From assembly GCF_020037475.1 (NCBI RefSeq), contig NZ_JAIQDB010000003.1, forward strand, positions 62,001 through 126,000: DNA of 64,000 nt. The letters run 5' to 3'. Positions within the stretch are counted from its first letter, which is position 1; every line of letters starts with the position of its first letter. A model generated the notes under the pieces. It was given only the letters and a program-made list of their open reading frames with translations, searched no databases and was not told where the DNA came from. This document shows positions 23,499 to 32,867 of the stretch, piece by piece. Source of the stretch: Sutcliffiella deserti (GTDB lineage Bacteria > Bacillota > Bacilli > Bacillales > Bacillaceae_I). Both the position numbers and the translations under genes were made by a program.

Positions 23499-24140
23499 CT
23501 AATCTTGACCGCTAATGACAACAATGTCTCCAACCATTTGTATTTTATTATCTTCTACAATGATTCCGTCCCCATCATTTCCGGCATAAACTGTTGTTCC
23601 AGTTGTTTTCGCATAATTGTGAACTTCTGTTTTATATTTTTCATTCCAGCGGTTGTAGTGAGGTAAAAACTCAAAATCAACTAGTTGTAATGTCTCTTTT
23701 TCACTGCCTGAATCCCCTATAAACATCTGAAATAACTTCGTTGATTTCCCAAGTTGCACTGCTCCACCACTTACACCTACGATTGTTCCTCCCTGTTTAA
23801 AATAATTGCTTAAAACCATTTCCATATTACGCTTTTTGATAGCTTCCCTAAATTTAATAGGGTCTCCTGCAGAAAGATGAATAATGTCGCATTGAATTAA
23901 CTCATCAATCTTTAGTGAATTAAATTCATCATAAAGGTCAAAAAACATAATATTTGTGATTCCATATTCACGATAATATTTTACTTTAGTATTGAAATGA
24001 GTCTTTTCCTTGTCTTCAGTAGAAGGAATATAACCTATTTTGATAAATTTTAGCTCCTTACTCGCCAAAAGAAGGTTGTCTAACCTTCGATTACCCGGAG
24101 ACTCAACTACTTGGTCACTATAAAAAAATAACTTCCCCAT
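23499..24140 (-). CDS. Peptidase S51-family (type 1 glutamine amidotransferase-like) protein
   Basis: 213 residues from ATG 24140, which has AGAGGGTG upstream; the longer reading to 24188 lacks a ribosome site. The fold is the class I glutamine amidotransferase-like domain shared by peptidase E and cyanophycinase. The nucleophile Ser lies in GGTIVGVSGGAVQLGKS near residue 120, and the family elements HLSAGDP and FEFLPHYNRW follow the usual order. It may be an Asp-dipeptidase-like or related serine hydrolase; the substrate is not known. Small membrane-protein genes lie on both sides. Confidence 0.82.
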   Translation of the reverse strand: MGKLFFYSDQVVESPGNRRLDNLLLASKELKFIKIGYIPSTEDKEKTHFNTKVKYYREYGITNIMFFDLYDEFNSLKIDELIQCDIIHLSAGDPIKFREAIKKRNMEMVLSNYFKQGGTIVGVSGGAVQLGKSTKLFQMFIGDSGSEKETLQLVDFEFLPHYNRWNEKYKTEVHNYAKTTGTTVYAGNDGDGIIVEDNKIQMVGDIVVISGQD

Positions 24141-24255
24141 TTTAACACCCTCTTTGTTCTCTTCTTCTACAAAAATTGCTTCGTTCATTAAAACTTATTT
24201 TTATTACAGAAAAACTCTCTTTTTTCATTAGGAGTATCTGCCGTTAATAATTTGG

Positions 24256-24420
24256 TTATTTTTTCTGGGTAAAGCCAACAAGTAGTATATATACAAAAAT
24301 AGAAACAGGTGCAGTAACCAAAAATAGTGCCCTTAAAATTAAAACTGGTATACCAAATGACTTAGAAATCCAGCGACACACCCCAAAAATCATCTTATCA
24401 GTGGTTGGTTCTTGTAACAT
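24256..24420 (-). CDS. PspC-domain small membrane protein
   Basis: 54 residues, MLQEPTTDKMIFGVCRWISK onward. The pattern KMIFGVCRWISKSFGIPVLI then LRALFLVTA and a hydrophobic helix ending GFTQKK matches the short PspC domain of phage-shock/cell-envelope stress proteins. It carries a single PspC unit, as in small Bacillus proteins. A GGGGAGA ribosome site lies upstream of the ATG at 24420. Confidence 0.75.
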   Translation of the reverse strand: MLQEPTTDKMIFGVCRWISKSFGIPVLILRALFLVTAPVSIFVYILLVGFTQKK

Positions 24421-24521
24421 TTTAATCTCCCCATTCTCCCATTAATGTCTTTTAATCTATATTCTTTATATTCGGAGTAGCATTTACGTAGGGGCCAGGT
24501 TGTTTAACAAAGGATTATATA

Positions 24522-24704
24522 TTATTTTAGATTTTTAGTTCTTGTTAAAATCTCTGAAACACCTATTGCTATACTTGCATTAAGCATCACTAATACAGAG
24601 CCCACCATAGTGGTACTTTCATAATCAGAAAAGAAATTCATAACAAAGAATATAAAACTAAGAAAAAATACAATAATGCCGAAGATAAATAAAAGTCTAT
24701 CCAT
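24522..24704 (-). CDS. Small two-helix membrane protein, unknown function
   Basis: 60 residues, MDRLLFIFGIIVFFLSFIFF, a short acidic linker (SDYESTT), a second helix and a basic tail TRTKNLK. The ribosome site GGGGTGA suits the ATG at 24704; a GTG three codons upstream is inside it. It is one of a run of short membrane-protein genes. Not recognised. Confidence 0.55.
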   Translation of the reverse strand: MDRLLFIFGIIVFFLSFIFFVMNFFSDYESTTMVGSVLVMLNASIAIGVSEILTRTKNLK

Positions 24705-24772
24705 GTCACTCACCCCAGAACAATAATTTTCATTCTTAATCTACACTCCTGCCCTATTGCTTCTTACCAATT

Positions 24773-24856
24773 ATTTCAAAAATCAGACATTTAAACAAGG
24801 AATATTTCCATATAAAAGAAGCTTATCCTGTAGCAGATAAGCTTTCGTTAATTCAA
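24773..24856. repeat. Duplicated 85-95-base segment, copy B
   Basis: It matches copy A at 21881-21976. It holds a perfect stem, AAGCTTATC with GATAAGCTT, that serves as a terminator for the minus-strand gene ending at 24867 (followed on that strand by CTTTTATA). Confidence 0.8.
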
Positions 24857-24866
24857 CAACCTCTAT

Positions 24867-25073
24867 CTATAATTGAAACTTTGTTATTATAATGCCTATG
24901 AAAAAAATGAAACCAGAAATGAAATATATGTACGATGTCACTTTGTTATTAGTTTGTAGATGGTAACCTCCAATCAGCAGTAACGCCACCCCAAAAAGTA
25001 AAATAGCAATATTATAATCAAGAAATACGATTACAACTGAAATAATTAAAAGTACAAGTCCAATTAGTCTCAC
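24867..25073 (-). CDS. Small membrane protein, unknown function
   Basis: 68 residues from a GTG at 25073 with AGAGGGGTGA in good position. Three hydrophobic segments: RLIGLVLLIISVVIVFL, then IAILLFGVALLLIGGYHL and YIYFISGFIFFIGIIIT. A longer frame to 25148 exists but has no ribosome site. The duplicated terminator segment follows. Not recognised. Confidence 0.6.
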   Translation of the reverse strand: MRLIGLVLLIISVVIVFLDYNIAILLFGVALLLIGGYHLQTNNKVTSYIYFISGFIFFIGIIITKFQL

Positions 25074-25229
25074 ATAGCTCACCCCTCTAAATACAAACTC
25101 CTTCTTCCACCAGCACATCAAAAGCAATACCGAACTTCCCACCTCCAAGGGTTACTAACTCCTTAGAACTGCACTCCATATCGATTACCCTGCTAACCTA
25201 GTTTTCTTTAGCGACGTTAAATACGCACT

Positions 25230-25256
25230 GGGTCAATGTACCTGTCCCCTTGACCC
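25230..25256. repeat. Dispersed palindromic repeat, copy 5, overlapping a gene end
   Basis: It starts GGGTCAATGTACC and ends CCCCTTGACCC. Read on the minus strand it encodes the last residues GSRGQVH and the TGA stop of the UbiB-like kinase gene. Confidence 0.85.
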
Positions 25257-26888
25257 ACGTTTTTGGTGCATGTATTTCATCCATTTTTTTAGCTTTAATG
25301 TGTAGATAAGATATCCGAAGCTAGATATTAGAGATACTCCGACGGAAAGTTGAATAATTAGTTGATGGGAAGTATATATTCCTATTCCCATTCCGATTAA
25401 ACCGAGGAGTGTTAATTGAAAGAATTGTTTTTTGTTATTTTCATATATAGAGAATTGAAAATGTCTTCGTTGTTCAGTTTCTTTCATATTCTCCAGTGTT
25501 TGAGGTAGTTTTAGAAATTCTGTAAAAGAATGGACCGTTTTGAATAAAGGTTGCGACTGCAACCATATCAAGAAAAATGACCACTTGTTATTACCTTGTT
25601 TACTTAACCACTCTATAAAAACTGGTTTTACAACGCTAAGAAGTTCATCCTCTTGCGACAAGTTACGAAGCTGTCCTTCTAGCGTTAGGAAAGACCGCCC
25701 TAAGAATACAAATCTCGTTGGCACTTGGATAGGTAATGCTTGAATCATATCATTCATTTCCAATTTTAATTGTAAAAAATCCATTTCTCTCCATTTTTCA
25801 GGTTGAAAAGACATTAATTCGGCCAATAGCCTTTCCATCGTTCTTGGTTCTGCTTCAGGGAGCAAGAATCCTAAGTGAGTCAAGCTCTCTACAGCTTTAT
25901 GGTAATTCTTTGATAGTAACCCTTCTATTAATGCTTGAAAATATGTCGCATCCCTTTTAGAAATCTCGCCTACCATTCCAAAATCAAGTAATATAATTTG
26001 TCCTTCATTTGATACGAGTATGTTTCCTGAATGGGGATCAGCATGGAACATACCTGGTTCAAGCCACTGAGGAAGAAAAACTTCAAGAAGACGCTCTGCC
26101 AAATCATGTTGGGTAACTTCTAATTGATCTATCTTTTCTTTATCTGTTAGCTTGTTTCCAACAATCCACTCCATTACCAATACCTTTGGCGTACTCCATT
26201 CCGGATACACGTCTGGAATTTTTACTTTATCTACATCCTTAAACCTTTTTTGAAAATGAACTAGGTTATTTTTCTCCTGTAAAAAATCAAGTTCTCTTAC
26301 AATAACTTCCTTGAGTTCTTTAAATAAAACCTTTAAATTGATAAACCCTTTTGGCATTGGAACAAAATGATGCGCAAACCATATGATCATACTCAACGTA
26401 CGCAAATCAGTTTTTATAATGGATTGAATATGTGGCCGTTGAACTTTAATTGCAACTGATTGACCATTTTTAAGCATCCCTCTATAAACTTCTCCTATAG
26501 AGGCGGAAGCTACTGCCTTTTTATCAATGGAAAGCAGGGTTTGTTCCAAAGGACCTTTCCATTCTTCATGAAGAACTTCCTCAATCTCTTCCCATTCTGA
26601 AGGGGGTACTTTGTCTGTAAGGTCTTGTATTTGCCGGATAAACCCTCCAGGGAGTAAGTCCGCACGAGTGCTTAGTAATTGCCCAATTTTAATAAGTAGT
26701 CCTTCTAATTCAAATACTGTACTCCGAAACCTTCCCCCTATACTCTCCCATAGTTTTTCCCAATCAGATTCCGGTTTTTTCCTTAACTTATACCAATAGA
26801 TTTGAAGAAAGATGATAAATGCCATTGATAACAACTTTGACATCCGCTTTAACTTATTCCTCGTTTTCATCCAATCACTTCTTTTCAT
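25233..26888 (-). CDS. ABC1/AarF/UbiB-family kinase-like protein
   Basis: 551 residues. The N-terminal KxGQ motif reads IKIGQLLSTRADLLP (about 66-80). The Ala-rich loop SASIGEVYRG follows, then the nucleotide-binding Lys in VAIKVQRP, the catalytic region FHADPHSGNILV (about 290-301) and metal-binding LLDFGMVG. Two C-terminal hydrophobic helices anchor it. The UbiB/Coq8 family has atypical ATPase activity linked to isoprenoid quinone or lipid homeostasis. Its last codons come from a dispersed repeat, so the original C-terminus has been replaced. An alternative start is ATG 26870. Confidence 0.9.
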   Translation of the reverse strand: MKRSDWMKTRNKLKRMSKLLSMAFIIFLQIYWYKLRKKPESDWEKLWESIGGRFRSTVFELEGLLIKIGQLLSTRADLLPGGFIRQIQDLTDKVPPSEWEEIEEVLHEEWKGPLEQTLLSIDKKAVASASIGEVYRGMLKNGQSVAIKVQRPHIQSIIKTDLRTLSMIIWFAHHFVPMPKGFINLKVLFKELKEVIVRELDFLQEKNNLVHFQKRFKDVDKVKIPDVYPEWSTPKVLVMEWIVGNKLTDKEKIDQLEVTQHDLAERLLEVFLPQWLEPGMFHADPHSGNILVSNEGQIILLDFGMVGEISKRDATYFQALIEGLLSKNYHKAVESLTHLGFLLPEAEPRTMERLLAELMSFQPEKWREMDFLQLKLEMNDMIQALPIQVPTRFVFLGRSFLTLEGQLRNLSQEDELLSVVKPVFIEWLSKQGNNKWSFFLIWLQSQPLFKTVHSFTEFLKLPQTLENMKETEQRRHFQFSIYENNKKQFFQLTLLGLIGMGIGIYTSHQLIIQLSVGVSLISSFGYLIYTLKLKKWMKYMHQKRGSRGQVH

Positions 26889-26989
26889 TAATAATGAAAG
26901 ATTAAGTCATCTCTTTGTTAAATACATTTTTTCACAAAATCACCTAAAAATGAAGACATTTATTGCGACAGTATGAGTCTAATATAAAA

Positions 26990-27016
26990 AGACGATCACA
27001 TGGAATGTAATCGTCT
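26990..27016 (-). terminator. Intrinsic terminator after the AlkD-like gene
   Basis: AGACGAT and ATCGTCT form the stem, and the minus strand continues TTTTTATATT. It lies about 158 bases past the AlkD-like stop; nothing else coding is visible between. Confidence 0.7.
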
Positions 27017-27173
27017 CTTAAATGGTTGAACTATTACCAGTGTCGTTGTACTGTGTGACTGGTTAGTTTTATCTATTGCTCTTAAACAATCTAAATTTTA
27101 CTCAAGCGTTAAATGTAGACTAGCTACTTTTCGGTTTTCGTTCATCTGATAGCTTTTATATCAATAACTTAAT

Positions 27174-27857
27174 TTATATACTCCTCAGATTTTTCAAGGC
27201 TTCTCGTCTACTCAGTGGCTTTAAATCGTTTAATGAAACAAATTGTTTCACAGCTACCGGGTTAGTTTTCCCATATTCTCTTAACACCCAGCCTATTGCT
27301 TTTTGAACAAAAAACTCTTCACTGTTAGCCCTGTTCAAAATATATAGAAATAAACGCTTTTCATCTGTTTTATTCTTATAATAAAGCTGATATAGTAACG
27401 CTGACCTTTGTAACCAAATATTATCATCTAAAATCCATTGATCTGTATATGGAGAAATTAATTTTGGATAGGCTGAAAACATATGCCCCATTATATGAGG
27501 GGAAAGCACATCCACGGTATCCCACCATGACTTATTAACTAATAAAGAACTTAACCAAGGCATATCATCTGGGGTGAGGTCTGCTTTTACTTTTTCAAGC
27601 ATATCGAGAGCTGCTTTTTGATACTCTCTTTCTGAACGTTCCCATAATGTAAGAATGATATATTCTAGGTTCTCTTTTGTCGGTACACCATATTCATGAA
27701 CAAACTGTTTTGTAAGTTTTCGGCGTAAAGGTGTTCGAATACCTATAAAGTCAAATTGGTTCCTCAAATAATTTTTAGACCAGTTAGCATAATTCAAATC
27801 AATATGTTGGGTATATAGCTTCACAAGTTCATCAACATAACTATCTTTTAAAATCAT
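27174..27857 (-). CDS. DNA alkylation repair protein, AlkD-like (HEAT-like repeats)
   Basis: 227 residues, all alpha-helical. Family marks are FDFIGIRTPLRRKLTKQ near the N-terminus (residues about 31-47), NKSWWDTVDVLSPHIMG (about 108-124) and FVQKAIGWVLREYGKTNP (about 184-201). AlkD proteins are DNA glycosylases that release N3- and N7-alkylated purines without flipping the base; this length is typical. The ribosome site is AGGAG. Monocistronic. Confidence 0.9.
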   Translation of the reverse strand: MILKDSYVDELVKLYTQHIDLNYANWSKNYLRNQFDFIGIRTPLRRKLTKQFVHEYGVPTKENLEYIILTLWERSEREYQKAALDMLEKVKADLTPDDMPWLSSLLVNKSWWDTVDVLSPHIMGHMFSAYPKLISPYTDQWILDDNIWLQRSALLYQLYYKNKTDEKRLFLYILNRANSEEFFVQKAIGWVLREYGKTNPVAVKQFVSLNDLKPLSRREALKNLRSI

Positions 27858-27987
27858 CGCGTACTCCTAGTTTTTTATATTTTAAACTCATCCAAAATCC
27901 ATTAATCCTATACTTGTTCCTGCAATCTCTCTCGTTGCTGTCGTGCTCTTTTCCGTTAAATAAAAAAACCCTCTAAATTTTAGTTTA

Positions 27988-28028
27988 ATAGCCCGTAAAA
28001 AATCCAAATACCGATTTGTACGGGCTAT
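27988..28028 (-). terminator. Hairpin after the multicopper oxidase gene
   Basis: ATAGCCCGT pairs with ACGGGCTAT across a 22-base loop that itself contains inverted A/T-rich sequence. The tract after it is only weakly T-rich, so termination strength is uncertain. Confidence 0.5.
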
Positions 28029-28054
28029 CCCTCTGATCTATTTAAGTCAAATAA

Positions 28055-29584
28055 TTAATGATTGTGGGTATGGTCATGAGAAGGTAGAGTTTTTTCAGGA
28101 TTAGCCCCTGGTTCCACCACAATAAACTGTCCCATCATTCCTTGATCTTCATGCATTAAAATATGGCAATGAAACATATAGGGGACCTCGTGATTGACAT
28201 AACTTTCAAATCGCGCGATTACAGTCACTTTACCTGTTGGTGGTAAATAAACAGTGTCCTTCCATCCTTTCAAATACTCAGGTGGTTCTTCTCCGTTTAC
28301 ATCTAGAACAGAAAAATGAATTCCATGTGCATGAAAATTATGATAGGTTTCTTCTCTAGGATTAACAAGTTTCCAAATCTCTGTAGTCCCCGCTACTACT
28401 ACCTCATCCACACGGTTCATATCCATTTCTTTTCCATTAATTAGACTCGTACCCGTGAGTTCAAAATGACGAGTTTCAACAACATCTGATGGTAACGGCC
28501 AATCAATCTTTACTAATTCTGAAGGAATCATTGGAAGTTCAGTTAGGTCATTACCGCTCTGAATTTTTAAGATATCAAATGTGTCGTCTCCTCCATTATA
28601 CCTTTGGCTCCAGAACGGAGATTCCAGATCCGGGCTATTACTTTGAAGAACTACAGAATCATTTGGTTTAATTGGGACAACTATTTCTGCTCGTTCCCCG
28701 GGTGATAATAATAGACTTTCGATTTCTACAGGAGTTTCTACCAGACCGCCATCTGTAGCTATGAGTTGGTACGTTCGCTTGTCGTCAAATTCAAAGTTGT
28801 AAACCCTGGCAGTAGAAGCATTTAATATTCGTAATCTTACTAGGTTGGTTGTTGCCTCAAAGTTAGGACTATGTGTACCATTAACTAAAATTTCATCGCC
28901 TAATATACCAACATTACTGAAAATCTTGGATTCATTAGACATGGAACCATCATTGTTAAAGCTTTTGTCTTGAACAATAAGAGGAATATCATTAATTCCA
29001 TAATCGTCCGGAAGATTCAACTCATTAGATTCTTTGTCATCAAGAATAAAAAGTCCGGCTGCACCTCGGTATACATGTTCTGCCGTTTCTCCATGCAAAT
29101 GAGGATGAAACCATGTTGTTGAAGCTGGTTGACTGATTGTCCAGGTAGGAGACCAAACTTTACCAGGTGAGATTAACTGGTGAGGACCTCCATCCATTTC
29201 CGCAGGTAAAATCATTCCATGCCAATGAAGTGTAGTGGGTTCATTAACATCATTTTTAATATTAACTACTACCTCATCCCCTCGTTCAGCTCGTAATGTC
29301 GGTGCCAAATAAGGAGCGCTTATCCCCCAGGTTTTTGTGATTTTCCCATCTATAAACTCCACTTCTCCATTATTAAATGTTAAATCAAACACTTTTCTTC
29401 CTTCACTATCTATCGTTGGCTCTAATAATTCTGGTATTCTTAAAGGGTTATCAAAGGACAGTTCCCCAACTGTAGAAGTCTTGGAGGAAACAAAAGTCCA
29501 AGCCATAAAACCTGCCGTGCAAACAATTATAAAAGAGATAGCTATAATAAAATAAAGAAGATATTTTTTCACTTTAGTCACCAT
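28055..29584 (-). CDS. Multicopper oxidase, membrane-anchored
   Basis: 509 residues from ATG 29584 (GGAGG in place; the longer frame to 29626 has none). An N-terminal hydrophobic anchor precedes three cupredoxin domains. All copper-binding segments are intact: TLHWHGMIL, TWFHPHLHGE, HNFHAHGIHFS and the T1/T2/T3 segment YMFHCHILMHEDQGMMGQF. A His-rich tail (SHDHTHNH) ends the protein. Family members oxidise Cu(I), Mn(II) or phenolics with O2. It sits outside the membrane next to a PadR-controlled ABC exporter; whether they act together is not shown. Confidence 0.93.
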   Translation of the reverse strand: MVTKVKKYLLYFIIAISFIIVCTAGFMAWTFVSSKTSTVGELSFDNPLRIPELLEPTIDSEGRKVFDLTFNNGEVEFIDGKITKTWGISAPYLAPTLRAERGDEVVVNIKNDVNEPTTLHWHGMILPAEMDGGPHQLISPGKVWSPTWTISQPASTTWFHPHLHGETAEHVYRGAAGLFILDDKESNELNLPDDYGINDIPLIVQDKSFNNDGSMSNESKIFSNVGILGDEILVNGTHSPNFEATTNLVRLRILNASTARVYNFEFDDKRTYQLIATDGGLVETPVEIESLLLSPGERAEIVVPIKPNDSVVLQSNSPDLESPFWSQRYNGGDDTFDILKIQSGNDLTELPMIPSELVKIDWPLPSDVVETRHFELTGTSLINGKEMDMNRVDEVVVAGTTEIWKLVNPREETYHNFHAHGIHFSVLDVNGEEPPEYLKGWKDTVYLPPTGKVTVIARFESYVNHEVPYMFHCHILMHEDQGMMGQFIVVEPGANPEKTLPSHDHTHNH

Positions 29585-29667
29585 TAAACCTCCATCTGAG
29601 TTGATTGAGCTATAGCATTGCTTCACTAAAGCCAGCTTGATATAAGAGGGAACTTCAAAGTATAATA

Positions 29668-29691
29668 AAGAAGAAGTGCGCCAACACTTCT
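29668..29691 (-). terminator. Intrinsic terminator after the MacB-type ABC operon
   Basis: AGAAGTG and CACTTCT form the stem, followed on the minus strand by TCTTTATTAT. It separates the ABC operon from the multicopper oxidase gene. Confidence 0.65.
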
Positions 29692-29749
29692 CTTTACACT
29701 GCTTTAAAAGTAGGGATATTTCGTAATTTCCTAAAGAGCCACCTTTTGC

Positions 29750-30463
29750 TTAGCAGGGCGTAGGGTGGTTATCTTTTTGTTTAACAGGTCCCTCATAGAT
29801 CTTTCCGTCTTCAATGTGTAGAACTCGGTCACAAAGCTCTAACATTCGTTCATCATGTGTAACCATAATCGCTCCTTTATTTTTACCCTTGACTTCCTTT
29901 AACAGCATTTCCACTACTTGTTTTCCACGAGTATAATCCAAACTCGCAGTAGGCTCATCCGCCAAGATAATATCAGGATTATTCATAAAAGCTCTTGCAA
30001 TAGCTACACGTTGTTTTTCTCCACCTGAGAGCTGGGCAACATGGCTATTTACTCTGTGAGTTAATCCAAGATCCTCCAACAACTTAACAGCCTTTTCTTT
30101 ATTTTGTTTATTACGTATTTTACCTATTTCAGAAACTAACAATAGTTGATCCTTTACTTTTAAAAACGGAATTAAATTTGCAGATTGAAAGATAAACCCA
30201 ATTTTGTTTAAACGGACATTCTTCAGTTCTGCAGAATTGTAACTGGAAATCTGTTCTTTATTTATCTCTATCATTCCACTTGTTGGACTTAACAATGCTC
30301 CGATAATCGATAACAATGTACTTTTCCCAGATCCGGAAGGACCAACAATTGCAACAAACTCTCCTTTTTTAATTTCAAATGAAATATCTTTTAACACAGA
30401 AATTTGAGTGTCACCATCCATAAATGTTTTAGTGACATGTTCAACTTTTAAGATCGATGTCAT
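29750..30463 (-). CDS. ABC transporter ATP-binding protein (MacB/LolD type)
   Basis: 237 residues. Walker [12 protein letters not shown] near 39, signature [16 protein letters not shown] near 143, Walker [13 protein letters not shown] near 165, and the switch His in MVTHDE. The strong sequence class is that of FtsE/LolD/MacB exporters. The start codon overlaps the permease stop codon at position 30463. It energises the FtsX-like permease. Confidence 0.94.
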   Translation of the reverse strand: MTSILKVEHVTKTFMDGDTQISVLKDISFEIKKGEFVAIVGPSGSGKSTLLSIIGALLSPTSGMIEINKEQISSYNSAELKNVRLNKIGFIFQSANLIPFLKVKDQLLLVSEIGKIRNKQNKEKAVKLLEDLGLTHRVNSHVAQLSGGEKQRVAIARAFMNNPDIILADEPTASLDYTRGKQVVEMLLKEVKGKNKGAIMVTHDERMLELCDRVLHIEDGKIYEGPVKQKDNHPTPC

Positions 30464-31527
30464 TAATCTACCCTCCCAATTGCTTCTAATGCATCTACTT
30501 TTGCTATTCTATACACGGATAAGAGTGAACCAACTATATTAAGAATTAAGAACAATAGTCCTGTCAATAAGATTAATGAAATAGATAGCTCAAATGGCAT
30601 CTCCGCCGGTAACAGCTGGGTCATTCCACTTATGCTAATCAGACTAAATCCAAAGCTAATGAATGTGATAAGCACTACCTGCATGATAATTCCTTTCGCT
30701 ATGAATCTCGTATTTGCTCCAATTGCTTTTAAGACACCAAACTGATTTGATTTCTGAATAGTAATAACATAGAAAAATACTGTTGAGATAAACGCGGAGA
30801 TGATAAATAAAAATGTAATCATCATCAATAATGACCCTTGCGTTTCACTGTATCCTGGAATCGCGTTTACCGTTTCTTCCACTGTTAGGACATCATAACC
30901 TTGAAGTTCCACTTGCTCCCCGTAGTATAAAATGGCATTGTTCTTATCATGGTTTCGCAATTCCCTTTCCTTCCAGTGAGAAATACTAGTATAAACAACA
31001 GGCAAATGATTAAGTGTTTGATTCTCAAAGAAACCTACTATTTTAAACTCAACACCTAAATTCTCATCATAGAATGTATCATGTAAGTCATATCCTTGAT
31101 TTTTAATGGAGCTGTCAACAATTACTTCATTATTACTAATTTCATTAACTGGTTTACCCTCCATTACATTTGGCATCGTGTTATGGTGAGGGTTTAAAGC
31201 AAAATAGACAACATCCGTTAATTGCCCATCACTTTTTATTGATGACATCGTTATCGTTAACGGTGTAGAGTGGTTAACGTCTATTTGTTCATAAATCTTT
31301 TGTGTCTTACCCTCATCAATTTCAGATTTGGTCAAATTACCATCCGCTGTTTCATTCATCATGACAAAGTCAGCTGGCAGGTTCTTAATTGAAGAACTAT
31401 CTGCATTAGATAATCCACTTGCCAAACCATTCATAAAAAATAACAGAAAAAGAATCGCAGTTAAAATTACTCCCACTAAAATATATTTCAGCTTTGACGA
31501 GGAAAGCTCCCTAATCGCTAAAAACAT
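30463..31527 (-). CDS. FtsX/MacB-like ABC transporter permease
   Basis: 354 residues. One membrane helix near the N-terminus (KYILVGVILTAILFLLFFM), a large extracellular domain (about residues 40-225) and three C-terminal helices (from about 230 to 345). This is the FtsX/MacB topology used by mechanotransmission exporters, which move substrates or signal across the membrane without a classical channel. Gene order is PadR, membrane protein, permease and ATPase. Substrate unknown. Confidence 0.9.
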   Translation of the reverse strand: MFLAIRELSSSKLKYILVGVILTAILFLLFFMNGLASGLSNADSSSIKNLPADFVMMNETADGNLTKSEIDEGKTQKIYEQIDVNHSTPLTITMSSIKSDGQLTDVVYFALNPHHNTMPNVMEGKPVNEISNNEVIVDSSIKNQGYDLHDTFYDENLGVEFKIVGFFENQTLNHLPVVYTSISHWKERELRNHDKNNAILYYGEQVELQGYDVLTVEETVNAIPGYSETQGSLLMMITFLFIISAFISTVFFYVITIQKSNQFGVLKAIGANTRFIAKGIIMQVVLITFISFGFSLISISGMTQLLPAEMPFELSISLILLTGLLFLILNIVGSLLSVYRIAKVDALEAIGRVD

Positions 31528-31554
31528 ATAGTCACCCCCAAATAATTGTATTTA

Positions 31555-32208
31555 CTATTTTTTTCGATCTGTCCCACCAAAGATGAGACTTAAAAATAAG
31601 CCGATTCCGACTAAAAAGAAAACCATAAATGAACTTATTGCAATAAACATCTCACCGGTAGCAGACTTTGTAACAAATGCAATGAATAAGCTAAATAAAA
31701 TTAAACCATTGGATAATGAATAAAGAATTGCCCGAACCTTATTCATCGCATATTTTTGACTAGTCTCTCTAGTTAAGAAACTATACGTTACAATCGCTCC
31801 ACCCAAGACAATAAAAATAGCTGGACCTGAAACAGCTTCTAATGGAAGGTCCATAAAATACAACATGGAAGTAGTTAAAATCCCAAATATGACGACTAAT
31901 ATTCCTACTATCAATCCAGCAGTCGAAACACGAGCTGTCAAACTTGTATAAACAGCTTGCTTTGCTTTATCTTGACCAAGCACTCTCATATCATCAACCA
32001 ATCCGCTAAGGTCACCCATCGAACTAACAGCCTCTTTAAATGCCTCCTTTTCATCCATTCCTGTTTTTTGATAGTCATTTATTTTTTCTTTTAAATTGGT
32101 TGTCAACTCTTCCTTTAATTCAAACAATTGCTGACTTTCTCCAACACCAGAAAATAATTGATTAACATATGACTTTACTTTTTGATCCAGATCATTTTTA
32201 ATCCTCAT
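31555..32208 (-). CDS. Permease-prefix-type membrane protein of a PadR operon
   Basis: 217 residues from ATG 32208, with GGAGGAG nine bases upstream. The N-terminal 80 residues (KVKSYVNQLFSGVGESQQLF, then KEKINDYQKTGMDEKEAF) match the soluble domain often placed before permeases in PadR-linked operons. The C-terminal part has about four membrane helices. The start overlaps the end of the PadR gene by 11 bases. Its role, perhaps linking regulator and transporter, is inferred from the operon only. Confidence 0.78.
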   Translation of the reverse strand: MRIKNDLDQKVKSYVNQLFSGVGESQQLFELKEELTTNLKEKINDYQKTGMDEKEAFKEAVSSMGDLSGLVDDMRVLGQDKAKQAVYTSLTARVSTAGLIVGILVVIFGILTTSMLYFMDLPLEAVSGPAIFIVLGGAIVTYSFLTRETSQKYAMNKVRAILYSLSNGLILFSLFIAFVTKSATGEMFIAISSFMVFFLVGIGLFLSLIFGGTDRKK

Positions 32209-32554
32209 TGGTTTCAACTCCTCCTTCAATTAAATTGTTTAATACACCTTTTGCGAAATGCCACTCTTTTTTGTATTGTTCATAGCGCTCCAATCCACCT
32301 TCAGTTAATCGGTAATATTTCCTTCGACCACCTTGGGTTTCATCACCCCAATAAGAAGCAATAAATCCTTCTTTTTCTAACCTCCGAAAAGCTGTATATA
32401 ATGTTGCCTCTTTTAACTCATATTGGTTCCCACTCATTTCAATAATGGTTTTGTAAATCTGATAACCGTAGCTATCACCATGCCGTAGTACATTTAAAAT
32501 AATCGTATCCGTATGACCACGTATGATATCTGTAGATATTTTATTAACCATCAT
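32198..32554 (-). CDS. PadR-family transcriptional regulator
   Basis: 118 residues. The winged helix-turn-helix covers residues 12-95: DTIILNVLRHGDSYGYQIYK, then LKEATLYTAFRRLEKEGFI, then GRRKYYRLTEGG. It belongs to the short PadR class with a brief C-terminal helix. It is the first gene of the ABC operon, read from a promoter that overlaps an inverted repeat, so it probably represses itself and the transporter until a ligand binds. Confidence 0.94.
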   Translation of the reverse strand: MMVNKISTDIIRGHTDTIILNVLRHGDSYGYQIYKTIIEMSGNQYELKEATLYTAFRRLEKEGFIASYWGDETQGGRRKYYRLTEGGLERYEQYKKEWHFAKGVLNNLIEGGVETNED

Positions 32555-32573
32555 ACATCACCTCCCGAAATAT

Positions 32574-32608
32574 AATATACAACACATTACTATGTCTGTC
32601 AAAGTAAT
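32574..32608 (-). promoter_or_regulatory. Promoter and operator of the PadR-ABC operon
   Basis: On the minus strand, TTGACA (32602-32597), a 17-base spacer and TATATT (32579-32574). An inverted repeat, ATTACT at 32586-32591 and AGTAAT at 32603-32608, overlaps the -35 box and spacer and is a good candidate for PadR binding. Confidence 0.85.
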
Positions 32609-32867
32609 ATGTCGTACTTCCTTCTTTTCTATTGTTTTATTTTTTACTAATAAATAAAAATTAGCCGATTTGTCACCTGGCAATACGTTCGAAACAATCT
32701 TTTACTTTCTTCACGGATTGGATAGTACCAACGAACCCTTGTGCATTTAGAGCTAAACGGCTCACTAAGATGCTATCTTTTCTTTACCTTGAACATCAGC
32801 ACCGAAGCTAGACTAACTTCATAGTTCTAATACAAAACTTAAAATCTTACAAATTTCTACCAAAAAA

